Below are positions 48,595 to 56,379 of a stretch of DNA of 64,000 nt, one piece after another. The position numbers and the translations under genes are program-made. Source of the stretch: Gloeomargaritales cyanobacterium VI4D9 (GTDB lineage Bacteria > Cyanobacteriota > Cyanobacteriia > Gloeomargaritales > Gloeomargaritaceae); assembly GCA_927797885.1 (NCBI GenBank), contig OV696605.1, forward strand, positions 1,215,157 through 1,279,156. Direction: 5' to 3'. Position 1 is the stretch's first letter. Every line of letters starts with the position of its first letter. Below the pieces are notes generated by a model that was given only the letters and a program-made list of their open reading frames with translations, was not told where the DNA came from and ran no database searches.

Positions 48595-51418
48595 CCTCAT
48601 CATCGGGAATAAAATGCTCGTCATTTTGTTGGGTGGGAATTTGGAGATCAGGGTCACCAGGGTCACCGTGTACTGCATCTTGACCGTCTAAGCCCGTATT
48701 TATAGGAGTTTTAGAGTGGTGACCCTCCCCGGTGACCCTATTAAGTGGGGAGTCCCCACTATCGGGGTAGGGGTCACCGTTTGGTGGAGTCTCCAAAATT
48801 TTTTGTGTGGGAATTTGGGAAATAGGCTTCCAAGGCTTCCGTTGTACTGCATCTTGGTTATTTTGCCCCGTATTTATCGGCATTTCCGGCTTGGAAGTCT
48901 CCCCACCTGGTAGGGTTCCAGTAGGGTTCCAACAGGGTTCCATAGCCTTCCGGTCGGTGGGGTTCTGGAAGCCTATGGAAGGCTCCTGGAACCCTACTGG
49001 AAGGCTATTGTCCGGGAAGGCTTCCAGACTGGAAACTTCGATAAAATCAGGGTTTTTATCCTCACTTGCAGTACGTTGGAAGCCTTGGAAGGCTATTTTG
49101 GAAGTCTCCACAAAATTTATTCCTGCGAGTGCGGTTCTTTTTACGTCCTTGCCGTCCGGGTCGGTGTAACGGATAGCTACCCGCCGCACCTTCGGGAACA
49201 GTTCGGTAAACCGCTGTAGGACTTGGTGGCTGGCAGTCACGCATCGGTCACCGTTGCCTGGGTGTTCCCAGTTCCGCTTTTGGCCGCCCCGCTGTCCCTG
49301 CTCGATAGTCAGGTAATTTTCCTGTATGTACCAGGCTTCCAGTCGCTCCCAGAGTTCGGTTACGGAAACCATGCCGTCCGGGTCTTCAACCAGCCCAGTA
49401 TCTTCGCAGAACTGCACCAGGTGACTGCTACGGCGGCGCAGTTCATCAATCTGATCCGCCACCGGACTGTAGTCTATTCCCTCGGTCGCCACCGCCTGGA
49501 GTTTTACGAGTAGCAGATTCAGCAGTGCGGGGAGTATTTCCCGGTCAATGAAGTTGGGGTCATCCTTAAACCTGGGGTCTGCCAGCAGTTCCCCTTTGGC
49601 GGGGTCGGGGTTAGCCTTGTAGGTCTTGGTGAAGGGGATGATGGCGTAGCGGCTCTTGATCGCTTCCGTTGCCGCCGTCATGTTGGGTGGCTGATTGCAG
49701 TTGAATAACAGCACCGCCTGGGGGGTCATGCGCCGTTCCTGAATCCCCTTCCGTTCAATACTGATAGGGTCGCCGGTGGTTACCAACTTTAGCGACTCGA
49801 TGCGGTCTAATTTCCCGGCGGGTACGGTTTCACTAGGCCAGTTGACCCGTGAGTGTTCCAGGTCGGCTAACCCGAATTTGCGCCCAGCGTCATAGGCTTG
49901 GAAGTCGCTTAAGCTAACGGCGGTACAGCCCCGTCCCCCAAATAGCCGGAATACCGCTGTCCTAATAGCGTCCTTCCCGTTTGCGCCGGTGCCATAGAGC
50001 AGTACCGTTCTGGGGGTTCTGGCTTTGCGTTTCCTAATGGCTGGCAAGTCTAGGGAACACGCCAACGTCCTAATTAAAATCTCTCTTGGTTGCGGCTCTA
50101 GGCATTCCAACAGGCGGTTTAACGCCGTGCTATCAGCCTGCGGGTTGTAGGTTGCCGCCGGGGGGTCAATAAATATAAGGTCAGGGTTGTGGGGTAGCAG
50201 TTCCGTCCGTAGCGTGTTCCCGTCCCACTCCCAGCGCAGTACCCCGTTTTTGCAGTTGTAATGGTTCGCCGGGTTCACCTGCTCCTGTGTAATCCCCGTT
50301 GCGAGTTTCTGCAATTCCAGTATGTTTTTAATAACGCTAGGGCTAAATTTGCGCCCCCGGCAATAGGCGGTTATCCGGGCTAACTCCAGATCGTCCGGGG
50401 TTAGCTCGTAATGGGTTCCCACCCAGCGATAAAGGTCACGCTGGTTTAGTGTGATATATCGCCCTTCTGAATACAGGCTATCTACCGCCTGCTCTAGGAA
50501 GGATAAATTATCATCCTCTTGCTTTGAAACGGCAGAAACGTCCGGCTGACAAGACATAACGCTTTCCCGCCGGTCGCTAATCGCCCCTAGAATCCGGGCT
50601 TTAATGGCGGCATTATCTAAACCTTGGTTGCGTAGATCGGCGATCCAGTCGGCTAGGTCGTAACCATCGCTAGGCTTATTCCACTGGTCAGCATCCCCGG
50701 CATACAGCCACCGGGTCGCCCCAAAAGTTTTTGCCACCTGGTCAGCATACTGCAAGCCCTTATCGTCACGGTCGGGGCAAATAACCAGGCTGGCACCGGC
50801 TATATCCTGCGTGTAATTGCCGTATCGGGTAAACCCGCCACTGCCACCGATGGATGTGGTAGTCGCTAGTCCTATTTCCCATAGCAGATCGGCGGTAGCT
50901 TCCCCTTCGACCCACAGGATGGGTTCCCCCTGGGCAATCGCCGCCCTAACATTCTTATGCCGGTAAACGGGGATAAGGGAGCGGTCTAAGTCACCTAACC
51001 CCGGTTGCCATTGTTGCCCGTCCCACCGTTGCTGATAAAACTCTTTAGTCCCGTCTCCCCGGTCAACACGCTTAACCCGTACCAGGGGGTTCCCGTTGCG
51101 GTCAGGGTAATAGTAGATTTTTTCCGACTTTGGGCGGGGCGGTTTCTGCCACCGTTCCCGTTGCTCCAGTGGTTGGTGAATTCGGAATAACCCCCACCCT
51201 GCGCCATCGGTGGTATGCCCAACACAAGCCCATTCTTGTCCGTCTGCACCCCTGAGAGTCTCACCGGGTTTGTACTGCTGATAACTGTGGCAAAATACCC
51301 GGTTATCACTCGTCACCCGGCAATCGCCGTCTTTAGTGCGCCCACAGACTGGGCATGGATTCTTAGGACTGGATGCGGTAAATTGTACTGCATTTTGTCC
51401 GTTAAGTGCGTGTTGCAT
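48572..51418 (-). CDS. P4-type primase-helicase (satellite replication protein)
   Basis: 948 residues. A zinc-finger-like motif (CPVCGRTKDGDC, Cys22-Cys33) is followed by a TOPRIM-like primase part (about 166-240, WVEGEATADLLWE and VICPDRDDKG). A D5_N/P4-type SF3 helicase (about 430-600) has Walker A GTGANGKD and sensor region LLFNCNQPPN. The usual Ser/Thr after the Walker lysine is Asp483. Residues about 780-948 are a low-complexity tail with a duplicated segment (PINTG ... QDAV ... QIPTQ at 847-871 and 905-930). Such proteins start replication of P4-like satellites at their own origin. Confidence 0.88.
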   Translation of the reverse strand: MQHALNGQNAVQFTASSPKNPCPVCGRTKDGDCRVTSDNRVFCHSYQQYKPGETLRGADGQEWACVGHTTDGAGWGLFRIHQPLEQRERWQKPPRPKSEKIYYYPDRNGNPLVRVKRVDRGDGTKEFYQQRWDGQQWQPGLGDLDRSLIPVYRHKNVRAAIAQGEPILWVEGEATADLLWEIGLATTTSIGGSGGFTRYGNYTQDIAGASLVICPDRDDKGLQYADQVAKTFGATRWLYAGDADQWNKPSDGYDLADWIADLRNQGLDNAAIKARILGAISDRRESVMSCQPDVSAVSKQEDDNLSFLEQAVDSLYSEGRYITLNQRDLYRWVGTHYELTPDDLELARITAYCRGRKFSPSVIKNILELQKLATGITQEQVNPANHYNCKNGVLRWEWDGNTLRTELLPHNPDLIFIDPPAATYNPQADSTALNRLLECLEPQPREILIRTLACSLDLPAIRKRKARTPRTVLLYGTGANGKDAIRTAVFRLFGGRGCTAVSLSDFQAYDAGRKFGLADLEHSRVNWPSETVPAGKLDRIESLKLVTTGDPISIERKGIQERRMTPQAVLLFNCNQPPNMTAATEAIKSRYAIIPFTKTYKANPDPAKGELLADPRFKDDPNFIDREILPALLNLLLVKLQAVATEGIDYSPVADQIDELRRRSSHLVQFCEDTGLVEDPDGMVSVTELWERLEAWYIQENYLTIEQGQRGGQKRNWEHPGNGDRCVTASHQVLQRFTELFPKVRRVAIRYTDPDGKDVKRTALAGINFVETSKIAFQGFQRTASEDKNPDFIEVSSLEAFPDNSLPVGFQEPSIGFQNPTDRKAMEPCWNPTGTLPGGETSKPEMPINTGQNNQDAVQRKPWKPISQIPTQKILETPPNGDPYPDSGDSPLNRVTGEGHHSKTPINTGLDGQDAVHGDPGDPDLQIPTQQNDEHFIPDDEDGRYEYF
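48651..48778. repeat. iteron block I (GGGTCACC) with 17-bp palindrome
   Basis: GGGTCACC occurs at 48651 and 48660, its reverse complement GGTGACCC at 48718 and 48731, and GGGTCACC again at 48771. Between them lies the palindrome AGTGGGGAGTCCCCACT (48744-48760). The block is inside the 3' part of the primase gene. It looks like binding sites for a replication protein. Confidence 0.65.
48826..49107. repeat. iteron block II (AGGGTTCCA / TGGAAGGCT), candidate replication origin
   Basis: Around 48913-49007, four 9-bp copies of AG(G/C)(G/C)TTCCA, the last ending TTCCG (AGGGTTCCA three times, then AGCCTTCCG), face four copies of TGGAA(G/C)(G/C)CT (TGGAAGCCT, TGGAAGGCT, TGGAACCCT, TGGAAGGCT) across a 13-base spacer. 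Spacing within each block is 10-11 bp, one helical turn. Further GGCTTCC/GGAAG(G/C)C copies lie at 48826, 48835, 49016, 49020, 49079 and 49088. Inverted, phased iterons beside the primase-helicase gene are what a P4-type origin would look like. Confidence 0.65.
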
Positions 51419-51455
51419 GGTAGGATACTCCTAGAGTTTTTGTTTTGAACTAAAC

Positions 51456-51490
51456 GCCCCCCGGAGCCGCCGCCCTGGGGGGCAATTTTT
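51456..51490 (-). other. GC-rich intercistronic hairpin between alpA and primase
   Basis: GCCCCCC (51456-51462) pairs with GGGGGGC (51477-51483). On the plus strand it is followed by seven T, so it would terminate rightward transcription. In the leftward mRNA it lies between alpA and the primase start, like the hairpins of the opposite arm; the flanking GCCGCCCTGGGG is shared with hairpin 5. Confidence 0.6.
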
Positions 51491-51493
51491 TTG

Positions 51494-51673
51494 TTAATCC
51501 GTCCCCAATCGGCTCAGCCAGGCGTTAATATCGCTCGACTTCCAGGCCACCGCACGAATCCCAATCCGCACGGGTTTGGGAAATCGGTTCAAACTTGCTA
51601 ACCGGTAGACTGAACTTCTGCTCAGCCCAACGTACTCAACCAATTCATTAATCTTCAAGAGTTTCTCCGGCAT
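51494..51673 (-). CDS. AlpA-family transcriptional regulator
   Basis: 59 residues from MPEKLLKINELVEYVGLS. The short winged-helix pattern SRSSVYRLASLNRFPKPVRI followed by AVAWKSSDINAWL is the AlpA/excisionase-like MerR-type HTH of satellites and prophages. AlpA-type proteins activate excision and integrase expression. Longer in-frame starts exist (51706, 51748); GGGGGCG 6-7 bases upstream favours 51673. It sits just downstream of the integrase gene, the normal place in Gram-negative PICIs. Confidence 0.8.
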   Translation of the reverse strand: MPEKLLKINELVEYVGLSRSSVYRLASLNRFPKPVRIGIRAVAWKSSDINAWLSRLGTD

Positions 51674-51722
51674 TTTTTCGCCCCCAATATGTTGATTAAG
51701 TCTCATCAAAGCCTGCCTGCAA

Positions 51723-52934
51723 CTAAAAGTCAGGGTTGACCAGGTCAACCCTAACTGACCTGAGCCGGTCTAAATAATCTGCCCAGTCCCGCATCATCTT
51801 GTGTCGTTCCCGTAAAAATTGTGTGCGGTTATAGGCTCTCCCTAACGGGTCTTTGACGTTATGCCCTAGTTGATGTTCGATGAGTTCCACCCGGAACCCG
51901 AGGTGTTCATCGAGTAATGTTCTAGCGGTCGCCCTCCAACTATGCCCGGTCATAATTTCTTTGGGGATTCCCAGGGTACGCAGTGCCGCCAGAACTGCGC
52001 CATCACTCATCGGGCGGCCACCACCCCGGCCACTGGGGAACACAAACTCGCCCCGCCCGGTGATGGGCTGTAGCTCCTGCAACAATGCCACCACCTGTTC
52101 CGCCAGCGGTACGATGTGGGGCTGTCCCGTTTTGCTGAGATTAAACCGCCATTCCCGGGCTGACCAGTCAATATCCGCCCATCGCATAGTCCTTAATTCC
52201 CCCGGTCGGACAAATACATACGGTGCGATTTTTAGGGCAGTACACACCACTGGGAACCCCGAGTAGCTCCAGACCAGTTTAAGAATCTGTCCTAGTTGCT
52301 GGGGGTCGGTCACGGCGGGGAAATGGTGTTTTTGCACTGGCGGTAATGCCCCCCGCAGGTCATAGGTAATGTCCCGTTTCGCCCGTCCCGTTGCCACCGC
52401 ATATCTCCACACCTGGCTACAGATATTTAATTCCCGATGGGCGGTCTCCAGACTGCCCCGCTGTTCCACCCGCCGGAGCGTCTGCAACAGGGTCACGGCA
52501 TCAATATCCCCAATGGGTTGCGCCCCCAGCCAAGGGAAAATGTCCCGTTCTAGCCTGCGTAAAACCGTTTCCCCATGACTGGCCGCCCACTTGGGAGAAT
52601 GCTTGATGAACCATTCCCGAGCGACTACTTCCAGTGTGGATTCCTGCGCTATTTGCGCTTCCTTGAGGGCTTGCCGTTCCGCACTAGGGTCTATCCCCTG
52701 CGCCACTTTAGAGCGAATCTCATCCCGCCGCTCCCGTGCCACCTTTAGGCTGATCTCCGGGTACGTCCCCAACGATAACCGCTTCTCTTTGCGCTCCCAG
52801 TAATACTTGATGCGCCACCGCTTCCCGCCCTCTGGGGTCACTTCCAAGTACAGCCCCCCAGTGTCATAAAACCGGGTGACCTTCTCCACCGCCCTAATCG
52901 CCCGTATCGCCGTATCCGTCAGCCCTTTGCCCAT
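51723..52934 (-). CDS. tyrosine integrase, P4 type
   Basis: 403 residues. The N-terminal arm-binding domain (DUF4102, about 3-85, LTDTAIRAIRAVEKVTRF) is followed by the core-binding and catalytic domains. Catalytic residues are Arg243 (VRPGELRTMRW), His331/Arg334 (GHSWRATART), His354 (IEHQLGHN) and Tyr368 (RAYNRTQFL). P4-type integrases use tRNA or tmRNA 3' ends, and this gene begins about 165 bases from the tmRNA 3' end. It starts the leftward arm of the satellite. Confidence 0.93.
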   Translation of the reverse strand: MGKGLTDTAIRAIRAVEKVTRFYDTGGLYLEVTPEGGKRWRIKYYWERKEKRLSLGTYPEISLKVARERRDEIRSKVAQGIDPSAERQALKEAQIAQESTLEVVAREWFIKHSPKWAASHGETVLRRLERDIFPWLGAQPIGDIDAVTLLQTLRRVEQRGSLETAHRELNICSQVWRYAVATGRAKRDITYDLRGALPPVQKHHFPAVTDPQQLGQILKLVWSYSGFPVVCTALKIAPYVFVRPGELRTMRWADIDWSAREWRFNLSKTGQPHIVPLAEQVVALLQELQPITGRGEFVFPSGRGGGRPMSDGAVLAALRTLGIPKEIMTGHSWRATARTLLDEHLGFRVELIEHQLGHNVKDPLGRAYNRTQFLRERHKMMRDWADYLDRLRSVRVDLVNPDF

Positions 52935-53101
52935 CTGGGGATAACCACGCAGTACAAAATTTTTTCTGCCCCTAACCTTATCCCTAATTTTAGGGGATAA
53001 CCTGGGATGCCGTGAGACCTTACAAGATGAAGGGGTAATCTAAAAGTGGCTCTGGGCGGGGCTTTCAGGACTTAATGAGATGGTCTGAGATGGGTTTAAG
53101 A
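52935..53101. promoter_or_regulatory. integrase control region and probable attachment side of tmRNA
   Basis: A near-perfect inverted repeat (TTATCCCTAA ... TTAGGGGATAA) lies around 52979-53001. The sequence GATGG occurs three times at 10-11 bp spacing just before the tmRNA 3' end (GAGATGG, GAGATGG, AAGATGG). These could be integrase or AlpA sites. No good Shine-Dalgarno is seen before the integrase ATG. Confidence 0.5.
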
Positions 53102-53500
53102 TGGAGCCGAGCGGAATCGAACCGCTGTCCGTATCGGGTATTGACGTCCCACTCATTCACAGGCATAGGTGCCTTGACCCAGACACCAGGAGCCAGTTTT
53201 GTCCCAAACTGACCAGGGGCTTACGGTTAAGGCTTAGCTAACCAGCAACCGCACAAATCCAGTTAGCGCAACCGTTGGGGGGATACGTTCTGGGATTAAC
53301 GGTGTCACCTCAGAACGCCTCGAAGTCGGTCTAGTTCTAACTAGGGACTCTTAGGCAGCCACAACGGCCGCTTTACGAGCAAAAGGAACAATGTTGTTCG
53401 CAGTTACGTTGGTTTGAGCCTGGATTTACGAGAGTGGACTCCCTCTCGGCCTGCATCACAGGATGCGCGTTCGCCGACACGTCGAAACCATTACGGCCCC
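53102..53500 (-). ncRNA. ssrA: transfer-messenger RNA (tmRNA)
   Basis: On the minus strand the RNA starts GGGGCCGTAATGGTTTCGAC and ends CGGTTCGATTCCGCTCGG followed by CTCCA. The acceptor stem GGGGCCG pairs with CGGCTCC, including one G-U. The tag frame reads ANNIVPFARKAAVVAA and stops at TAA (about 53357), the cyanobacterial type. CCA is not encoded and must be added after transcription. It rescues ribosomes stalled on broken mRNAs. The integrase gene directly follows the 3' end. Confidence 0.96.
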
Positions 53501-53514
53501 TTGTGCAATTATTG

Positions 53515-53520
53515 ATTATA
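53515..53520 (-). promoter_or_regulatory. -10 box of the tmRNA gene
   Basis: A perfect TATAAT on the minus strand, 14 bases before the mature 5' end. This allows a short 5' leader for RNase P to remove. No convincing -35 box is seen. Confidence 0.55.
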
Positions 53521-53592
53521 AACCAAAAATTGCGACTGTGGAGGTTGGAAGTTTTGGGGTGGAACGGGTCATAATTGAGGAGCGTATCAACC

Positions 53593-54849
53593 ATGCCCAT
53601 GATTATCCTGGAATGGCAGGCAGATAACCGCATCCATCGTCGCGAAATGGCTATGGGAAATCCGTCCCAGGTGATCCGTTTGGGGCGTGACCCGAATTTA
53701 TGTGATGTGGTTTTTACCGATCCGACGGTTTCGGGATTGCAGGCGGAAATCGCTTGCGATGGACAAGGGGTGTACTTACGTTGTCTGCGGGAATCCAATC
53801 CCCCTTGGGTGGATGGGCAACGCTTGGGCAGTACGCCGGTGCCGTTGAAAAATGGCAGTGTGGTGCGTCTGGGGCGGACGCAGATCAAAGTCATCAGTGT
53901 GGGGGCAACCCCAGCAGACTCGACGGATTTGAGTTTGAGCCAGTTGATTCCGGTGTTGGGGAGTGGGCAGGCTCTGGCGCACAAAGCCCATTTGGTACCG
54001 GCGGCGGTGACGGTGATTGGGGTCATTATTTTATTTTCTACGATTGGGAATCCGACGTTATTTAATGCCTGTTTGGCTTTTTTGTTGGGGATTGGCGGAT
54101 TTTATTTTATTTATCAACTCTGTGGTAAATCGAAACCCTGGTGGGCGATGGTCTTGGTGGGGTTAATGACGGTTGTGCTTTTGCTCAGCCCGGTCTGGAG
54201 CTTATTTGTGTTAATTTTTCGAGAAATTTTACCAGGAAATTTGAATGCCAGTAGCCAGAGTTTTACGGTGCAATTTACGTCCCACTTTTTTGGGGCGGGG
54301 TTGTTGGAGGAATTATTGAAAGCTCTGCCGATTTTCCTATTGTGGGGACTGGGGATGCTCCTGCCACTGCGGGCACGCTCCCGGATTGGGGTGGTGGAAC
54401 CCTTGGATGGGATTATTTATGGGGCGGCTTCGGCACTGGGGTTTACCTGGCTGGAGACGATGGGGGAATACGTGCCGGGGATTGTGGAGGAGGTGGGACA
54501 GCAGGCGGGCACGGTGGCGGGAGAACTGGTGGGGTTGCAGTTGCTGATTCCCCGGATTTTGGGTTCGGTGGCGGGGCACATGGCTTATAGTGGTTATTTC
54601 GGCTATGGGATTGGCTTGGCGGCGTTGAAACCTCGGTATGCGTGGCTGGTGATTCCCTGTGCCTATCTGGGCGCATCGGTGGTTCATGCCCTGTGGAATG
54701 CGTCGGATACGATTGGCATTTGGGCGGCGGCGGTGGTGGGGATTTTAGCCTATGTAATGCTCTCGGCGGCAATTTTGAAGGCACGGCAACTTTCCCCGAA
54801 CCGCCATGAGAATTTCGCCACCACCCTGGTCAACAAAACTCGCCCATGA
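53593..54849 (+). CDS. FHA domain fused to PrsW-family membrane protease
   Basis: 418 residues. Residues about 25-103 form an FHA phosphothreonine-binding domain (VIRLGRDPNLCDVVF, then GSVVRLGRTQIKV). About seven membrane helices follow. The PrsW motif GLLEELLKALP (Glu239-Glu240) and later GHMAYSGYFGYG and VVHALWN supply the glutamates and histidines of the CPBP/PrsW metalloprotease family. It could cleave membrane proteins such as anti-sigma factors, with the FHA domain recruiting phosphorylated partners; this is inference. It overlaps trpE by 4 bases. Confidence 0.87.
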   Translation: MPMIILEWQADNRIHRREMAMGNPSQVIRLGRDPNLCDVVFTDPTVSGLQAEIACDGQGVYLRCLRESNPPWVDGQRLGSTPVPLKNGSVVRLGRTQIKVISVGATPADSTDLSLSQLIPVLGSGQALAHKAHLVPAAVTVIGVIILFSTIGNPTLFNACLAFLLGIGGFYFIYQLCGKSKPWWAMVLVGLMTVVLLLSPVWSLFVLIFREILPGNLNASSQSFTVQFTSHFFGAGLLEELLKALPIFLLWGLGMLLPLRARSRIGVVEPLDGIIYGAASALGFTWLETMGEYVPGIVEEVGQQAGTVAGELVGLQLLIPRILGSVAGHMAYSGYFGYGIGLAALKPRYAWLVIPCAYLGASVVHALWNASDTIGIWAAAVVGILAYVMLSAAILKARQLSPNRHENFATTLVNKTRP

Positions 54850-56321
54850 ACACTGCCATGGATTGGGAGCAGTTTCAACGCTTGAGTGAACGGGGTAATT
54901 TTATCCCAGTGTATCAACAGTGTCCTGCGGATTTGGATACGCCGGTGTCCGCTTGGTATCGGGTGTGTCGGGGTCAGCCCTATAGTTTTTTGCTGGAATC
55001 GGTGGAGGGCGGGGAACGGATTGGTCGGTACAGTGTGCTGGGGTGTGACCCCCTGTGGGTGTTGACGGCTTGGGGGGAGGATTGTCGGCAGGTGTTTCGG
55101 GATGGGAGTGAGCAACGGTGGTCGGGGCAACCTTTTGCGGTGATCCAAAAATGTTTAGCGCCCTATCAGCCGGTGTCCCTGCCGGAGTTGCCGCCGGGGT
55201 TGGGCGGGCTGTTTGGGTTTTGGGGGTACGAACTGATCCGCTGGATCGAACCGACGGTGCCGGTGGTGGCGGGGGGGGATTTGCCGGATGGCTGTTGGTT
55301 GCAGATGGATCACCTGTTGGTGTTTGACCAGGTGCGGCGGCACATTTGGGCAGTAGCCTATGGGGATGTGCGGGGGGGGGATGTGCGTTCGGCGTATGAA
55401 TATGCTCAGGACAAAGTACAGCAGTTGTTAGCTAAATTACAGCAACCCTTGGCACCGGCAACCACCCGCATGGTTTGGCAACCGGGGTTACGGTCTTTAG
55501 AAATTGCCAGTGATACCACGGCGGAGGAGTTTCAAACTGCGGTGGCACGGGCGAAAGAGTATATTTACCAGGGGGACATTTTTCAGGTGGTATTGTCCCA
55601 GGAACTCAGTACATCGTACTCAGGCGACCCCTTTTTGCTCTACCGTTCCTTGCGCTTGGTGAATCCTTCTCCCTACATGGCGTTTTTCCAGTTTGGGGAT
55701 TGGCAGTTGATCGGCTCTAGCCCGGAGGTGATGGTGAAAACGGAGGGGCGGTTGGCGACTTTGCGACCGATTGCGGGGACACGCCCCCGGGGGCATACGC
55801 CGACAGAGGATGAACGGTTGGCGCAGGAATTGCTCAGTGATCCCAAGGAAGTGGCGGAACACGTGATGTTGGTGGATTTGGCGCGCAATGATTTGGGGCG
55901 GGTGGCAGAGCGGGGGACGGTGCGGGTGGATCAGATGATGGTAATTGAAAAGTACTCCCATGTGATGCACATTGTCAGTAATGTGATTGGCACGTTAGCC
56001 CCAGAGTGTAACGCCTGGGATACCCTGCAAGCCTGTTTTCCGGCGGGAACGGTCAGTGGTGCCCCCAAAATTCGGGCGATGCAGTTAATTTATGAATTAG
56101 AACACCGGCATCGGGGTCCCTATGCGGGCTGTTATGGGTACTACGATTTTGAGGGACAGTTGAACACGGCGATTACCCTGCGGACGATGGTGGTGCACCA
56201 GGGGCGGGTGCAGGTGCGGGCGGGGGCGGGGGTGGTGGCGGATTCGCACCCCCAGCGGGAATATCAGGAAACTTGGAATAAGGCGAGGGGCTTGCTGACG
56301 GCGATTGCGGCGTTGGGATGA
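54846..56321 (+). CDS. trpE: anthranilate synthase component I
   Basis: 491 residues. The N-terminal tryptophan-binding region has the LLES motif (YSFLLESVEGGERIGRYS). The chorismate-binding domain shows YIYQGDIFQVVLSQ, PIAGTRPRG, LVDLARNDLGRV and CFPAGTVSGAPKIRAM. It makes anthranilate from chorismate with TrpG, not present here. The ATGA overlap with the FHA-PrsW gene is clear; ATG at 54858 is an alternative. Confidence 0.94.
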   Translation: MNTAMDWEQFQRLSERGNFIPVYQQCPADLDTPVSAWYRVCRGQPYSFLLESVEGGERIGRYSVLGCDPLWVLTAWGEDCRQVFRDGSEQRWSGQPFAVIQKCLAPYQPVSLPELPPGLGGLFGFWGYELIRWIEPTVPVVAGGDLPDGCWLQMDHLLVFDQVRRHIWAVAYGDVRGGDVRSAYEYAQDKVQQLLAKLQQPLAPATTRMVWQPGLRSLEIASDTTAEEFQTAVARAKEYIYQGDIFQVVLSQELSTSYSGDPFLLYRSLRLVNPSPYMAFFQFGDWQLIGSSPEVMVKTEGRLATLRPIAGTRPRGHTPTEDERLAQELLSDPKEVAEHVMLVDLARNDLGRVAERGTVRVDQMMVIEKYSHVMHIVSNVIGTLAPECNAWDTLQACFPAGTVSGAPKIRAMQLIYELEHRHRGPYAGCYGYYDFEGQLNTAITLRTMVVHQGRVQVRAGAGVVADSHPQREYQETWNKARGLLTAIAALG

Positions 56322-56379
56322 GGGACTTTGTGGTAGGGTAAAGGCACGTTCCATGCCCTGGTCTTTCCTGGGTTGTGCC

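Noticed and set aside
49960-50005. Walker A variant position in the findings list was given in reversed order
   Set aside because: The coordinates refer to the minus-strand P-loop region, which lies at about 49960-50005 on the plus-strand scale; only the order of numbers was reversed, not the observation.
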